From: Bacillus sp. FJAT-49711 | GTDB lineage: Bacteria > Bacillota > Bacilli > Bacillales > Bacillaceae_C | DNA: 64,000 bases | Direction: 5' to 3' | NCBI RefSeq assembly: GCF_018343715.1 | Contig: NZ_JAGYPL010000001.1 | Coordinates: forward strand, 620,001-684,000 | Part shown: positions 62,685-64,000 of the stretch, one piece after another | Layout: each line of letters begins with the position of its first letter | Position numbering within the stretch: the first letter of the stretch is position 1 | The notes under the pieces: model-generated | Database searches by the model: none | What the model saw: the letters and a program-made list of their open reading frames with translations, nothing else | What the model was told of the DNA's origin: nothing | Position numbers and translations under genes: made by a program

Positions 62685-62710
62685 GGCTAGCCATCGTTGG
62701 CCAGCCTTAA
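62680..62710 (-). terminator. Rho-independent terminator after cspD
   Basis: On the reverse strand AAGGCTGGCC and GGCTAGCCTT pair with one mismatch around AACGAT, followed by TTATTTTGG. Confidence 0.85.
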
Positions 62711-62720
62711 TCATTATATA

Positions 62721-62921
62721 TTATAGTTTAGTTACATTAGCTGCTTGAGGTCCGCGGTTTCCTTCAACAACTTCAAAAGAAACTTCTTGGCCTTCTTCTA
62801 AAGATTTAAATCCTTCGCCTTGAATAGCTGTGAAGTGTACGAAAATATCTTCTTCGCCTTCTACTTCAATGAAACCAAAGCCTTTTTCATTGTTGAACCA
62901 TTTTACTTTACCGTTTTGCAT
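62721..62921 (-). CDS. cspD: Cold shock protein CspD
   Basis: A 66-residue OB-fold RNA chaperone. RNP1 is KGFGFIEV and RNP2 is IFVHFTAI, in [20 protein letters not shown] ... [10 protein letters not shown], essentially the B. subtilis CspD sequence type. The frame extends 18 codons further upstream, but the start at 62921 is preceded on the reverse strand by AGGAGG and gives the universal Csp N terminus. A long AT-rich leader of about 90 bases separates it from its promoter, as is typical for cold-shock genes. Confidence 0.97.
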   Translation of the reverse strand: MQNGKVKWFNNEKGFGFIEVEGEEDIFVHFTAIQGEGFKSLEEGQEVSFEVVEGNRGPQAANVTKL

Positions 62922-63018
62922 GTTTCTTTTTCCTCCTAGACTAAGCACAAAGTGCTCCTGAAAAAATATTCTCATTAAACAATTGACAATTGCAAATTAT
63001 TTGTTCAATGATAAGTAA

Positions 63019-63047
63019 ACTATACACCACTGTCACATCACCGTCAA
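63019..63047 (-). promoter_or_regulatory. Sigma-A promoter for cspD
   Basis: On the reverse strand TTGACG (63047-63042) and TATAGT (63024-63019) are exactly 17 bases apart. Transcription would start near 63012, giving an untranslated leader of about 90 bases before the cspD ATG. Confidence 0.75.
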
Positions 63048-63189
63048 GAAAACAGAGGAAATAATTTAACGAAATTACTTAATTCACTTTATTCGGTATT
63101 TTCTGTAAGTGTAACTTTTCCAATACTTGTTTAAAAAGTTGTAGTATAGTAAACTTTTAAGTGCTAATGATGTACTAAGGGGGATATGA

Positions 63190-63630
63190 ATGCCAACTCC
63201 AAGTATGGAAGATTACATAGAACAAATATATTTATTAATAGAAAATAAAGGATATGCAAGGGTTTCTGATATTGCAGAAGCACTAGCTGTCCACCCTTCA
63301 TCTGTTACAAAAATGGTTCAAAAATTGGATCGGGATAGTTATCTTGTTTATGAAAAATATCGAGGACTAATTTTAACGAAAAAAGGGGAAAAAATCGGAA
63401 AAAGATTAGTCGAACGCCATGATTTACTAGAAAACTTTCTAAGGTTAATTGGCGTTAAAGAAGAAAATATTTATGAAGATGTAGAAGGAATCGAACATCA
63501 TTTAAGCTGGAATTCGATAGATAGAATTGGCGATCTTGTTCAATTTTTTGAAGAAAATGAAGATCGTTTAGCTGAGTTGAAACTTTTACAAAATAAAAAT
63601 GAAGAGGTTATTGATAAAGAACCAATTTGA
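63190..63630 (+). CDS. mntR: Manganese-dependent transcriptional regulator MntR
   Basis: A 146-residue DtxR-family repressor. The N-terminal winged helix ([26 protein letters not shown]) is followed by the dimerisation and metal domain. The B. subtilis Mn ligands Asp8, Glu11, His77, Glu99, Glu102 and His103 are all recognisable ([33 protein letters not shown]). It represses manganese uptake genes when Mn(II) is sufficient. No mntABCD or mntH gene is in the window. The start follows AAGGGGG; a TATAGT lies at about 63145 but its -35 is poor. Confidence 0.96.
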   Translation: MPTPSMEDYIEQIYLLIENKGYARVSDIAEALAVHPSSVTKMVQKLDRDSYLVYEKYRGLILTKKGEKIGKRLVERHDLLENFLRLIGVKEENIYEDVEGIEHHLSWNSIDRIGDLVQFFEENEDRLAELKLLQNKNEEVIDKEPI

Positions 63631-63643
63631 GGTTCTTTTTTCA
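63614..63643 (+). terminator. Rho-independent terminator at the end of mntR
   Basis: AAAGAACC and GGTTCTTT pair around AATTTGA, followed by TTTTC; the hairpin spans the mntR stop codon. Confidence 0.85.
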
Positions 63644-63718
63644 ATTCAGCAAGTGGAAATTCGTATATGCCGTGATACAATTAAAGGTAAGTAAATATAG
63701 CCTTAGGAGTTGTTAATG

Positions 63719-64000
63719 ATGAGCGAATTTAAATCGGATATTGAAATTGCACAGGAATCTGAATTACTGCCAATTCAAAGTATCGCCGATCGTATTGGGC
63801 TTTCTATTAATGACATTGATTATTTTGGTAAATACAAAGCAAAAATTACGTATGAGAAGATTCGTGACATACAAAAAAATAAAGATGGGAAGATTATTCT
63901 CGTCACATCTATTAATCCTACAGCTGCCGGTGAAGGAAAATCAACGGTAACCGTTGGTCTAGGCGATGCCTTATCGAGACTTGACAAAAAAACAATTATC
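63719..64000 (+). CDS. fhs: Formate--tetrahydrofolate ligase, N-terminal part (runs off the window)
   Basis: An open frame of 94 codons to the window end. It reads [20 protein letters not shown], then [20 protein letters not shown], and reaches the nucleotide-binding loop [20 protein letters not shown], characteristic of 10-formyl-THF synthetase. The family makes 10-formyl-THF from formate, THF and ATP, the reverse bookkeeping of PurU encoded at 11.4 kb. The loop has TAAGEGKST where TPAGEGKST is usual, a mild difference. Start choice is between ATG 63716 and 63719 after TTAGGAG. The C-terminal ~460 residues are outside the window. Confidence 0.93.
   Translation, partial: MSEFKSDIEIAQESELLPIQSIADRIGLSINDIDYFGKYKAKITYEKIRDIQKNKDGKIILVTSINPTAAGEGKSTVTVGLGDALSRLDKKTII

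Noticed and set aside
63741-63950. 69-codon forward frame near the right end
   Set aside because: It is a shifted frame within fhs, whose true frame (from 63719) is open to the window end.

Overview
This window is a chromosomal segment from a low-GC, endospore-forming Bacillota of the family Bacillaceae, close to Bacillus, Cytobacillus and Neobacillus. Evidence: near-complete gene-order agreement with the B. subtilis ndk-to-cspD region, a bacillithiol pathway, spore genes (sspM, cotD, ypjB), a T-box leader, type B RNase P RNA, AGGAGG-type ribosome binding sites and frequent TTG/GTG starts. No prophage, complete insertion sequence or CRISPR array was seen. I cannot name the species from this sequence.

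Layout. 1-6.9 kb: the end of hepT, then ndk, cheR, aroB, an unrecognised degenerate amidohydrolase-like gene, ypiA, ypiB and ypiF. 7.0-12.3 kb: the menaquinol:cytochrome c reductase qcrABC, ypjA, ypjB, a membrane zinc peptidase and purU. 12.6-21.7 kb: ypjC (reverse), ypjD, dapB, bshB1-bshA-cca-birA (overlapping or nearly so), panB-panC and panD. 22.0-29.6 kb: dinG, ypmB, aspB, asnS, dnaD, nth. 29.7-32.9 kb: ponA and recU on the reverse strand. 33.1-41.0 kb: sspM (34 codons), yppE, yppG, hsp20, the mitomycin-repair pair mrfA-mrfB, cotD, gpsB and rnpB. 41.1-46.2 kb: a PAS-GGDEF-EAL protein, ypsC, a small gene, ypwA and a decayed transporter pseudogene. 46.2-52.6 kb: DAHP synthase (reverse) and a T-box-controlled aroC-hisC-tyrA-aroA operon. 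52.6-64 kb: type III polyketide synthase plus methyltransferase, the double dynamin dynA, a sulfurtransferase, a PP2C-like protein, ypcP, two RNase H-like genes in divergent orientation, ypeQ, cspD, mntR and the start of fhs.

How the genes work together. Aromatic amino acid synthesis is split: aroB sits alone at the ancestral ndk-cheR locus, while aroC-hisC-tyrA-aroA sits 44 kb away behind its own T-box with no trp genes, facing away from DAHP synthase. qcrABC forms the respiratory bc complex. bshB1 and bshA make bacillithiol. panBCD and birA supply pantothenate and biotin-dependent metabolism. Relative to B. subtilis (from memory of its gene order), mgsA, ypmA, ypoC, yppC, aroH and trp are absent from their usual places.

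Most unexplained structure is intergenic: decayed GC-rich palindromic elements at several synteny breakpoints (1.1, 2.1 and 21.0 kb, and different ones at 12.4 and 34.8 kb), a pair of similar ~110-120 bp AT-rich elements at 21.8 and 62.6 kb, and a degenerate ~51-bp tandem repeat upstream of gpsB. No clear-cut new multi-gene system was found. The best leads are the repeat families, the dead-looking amidohydrolase homologue with a hairpin over its ribosome binding site, the collagen-like tail on CotD, and the cyclic-di-GMP protein with a decayed EAL domain.
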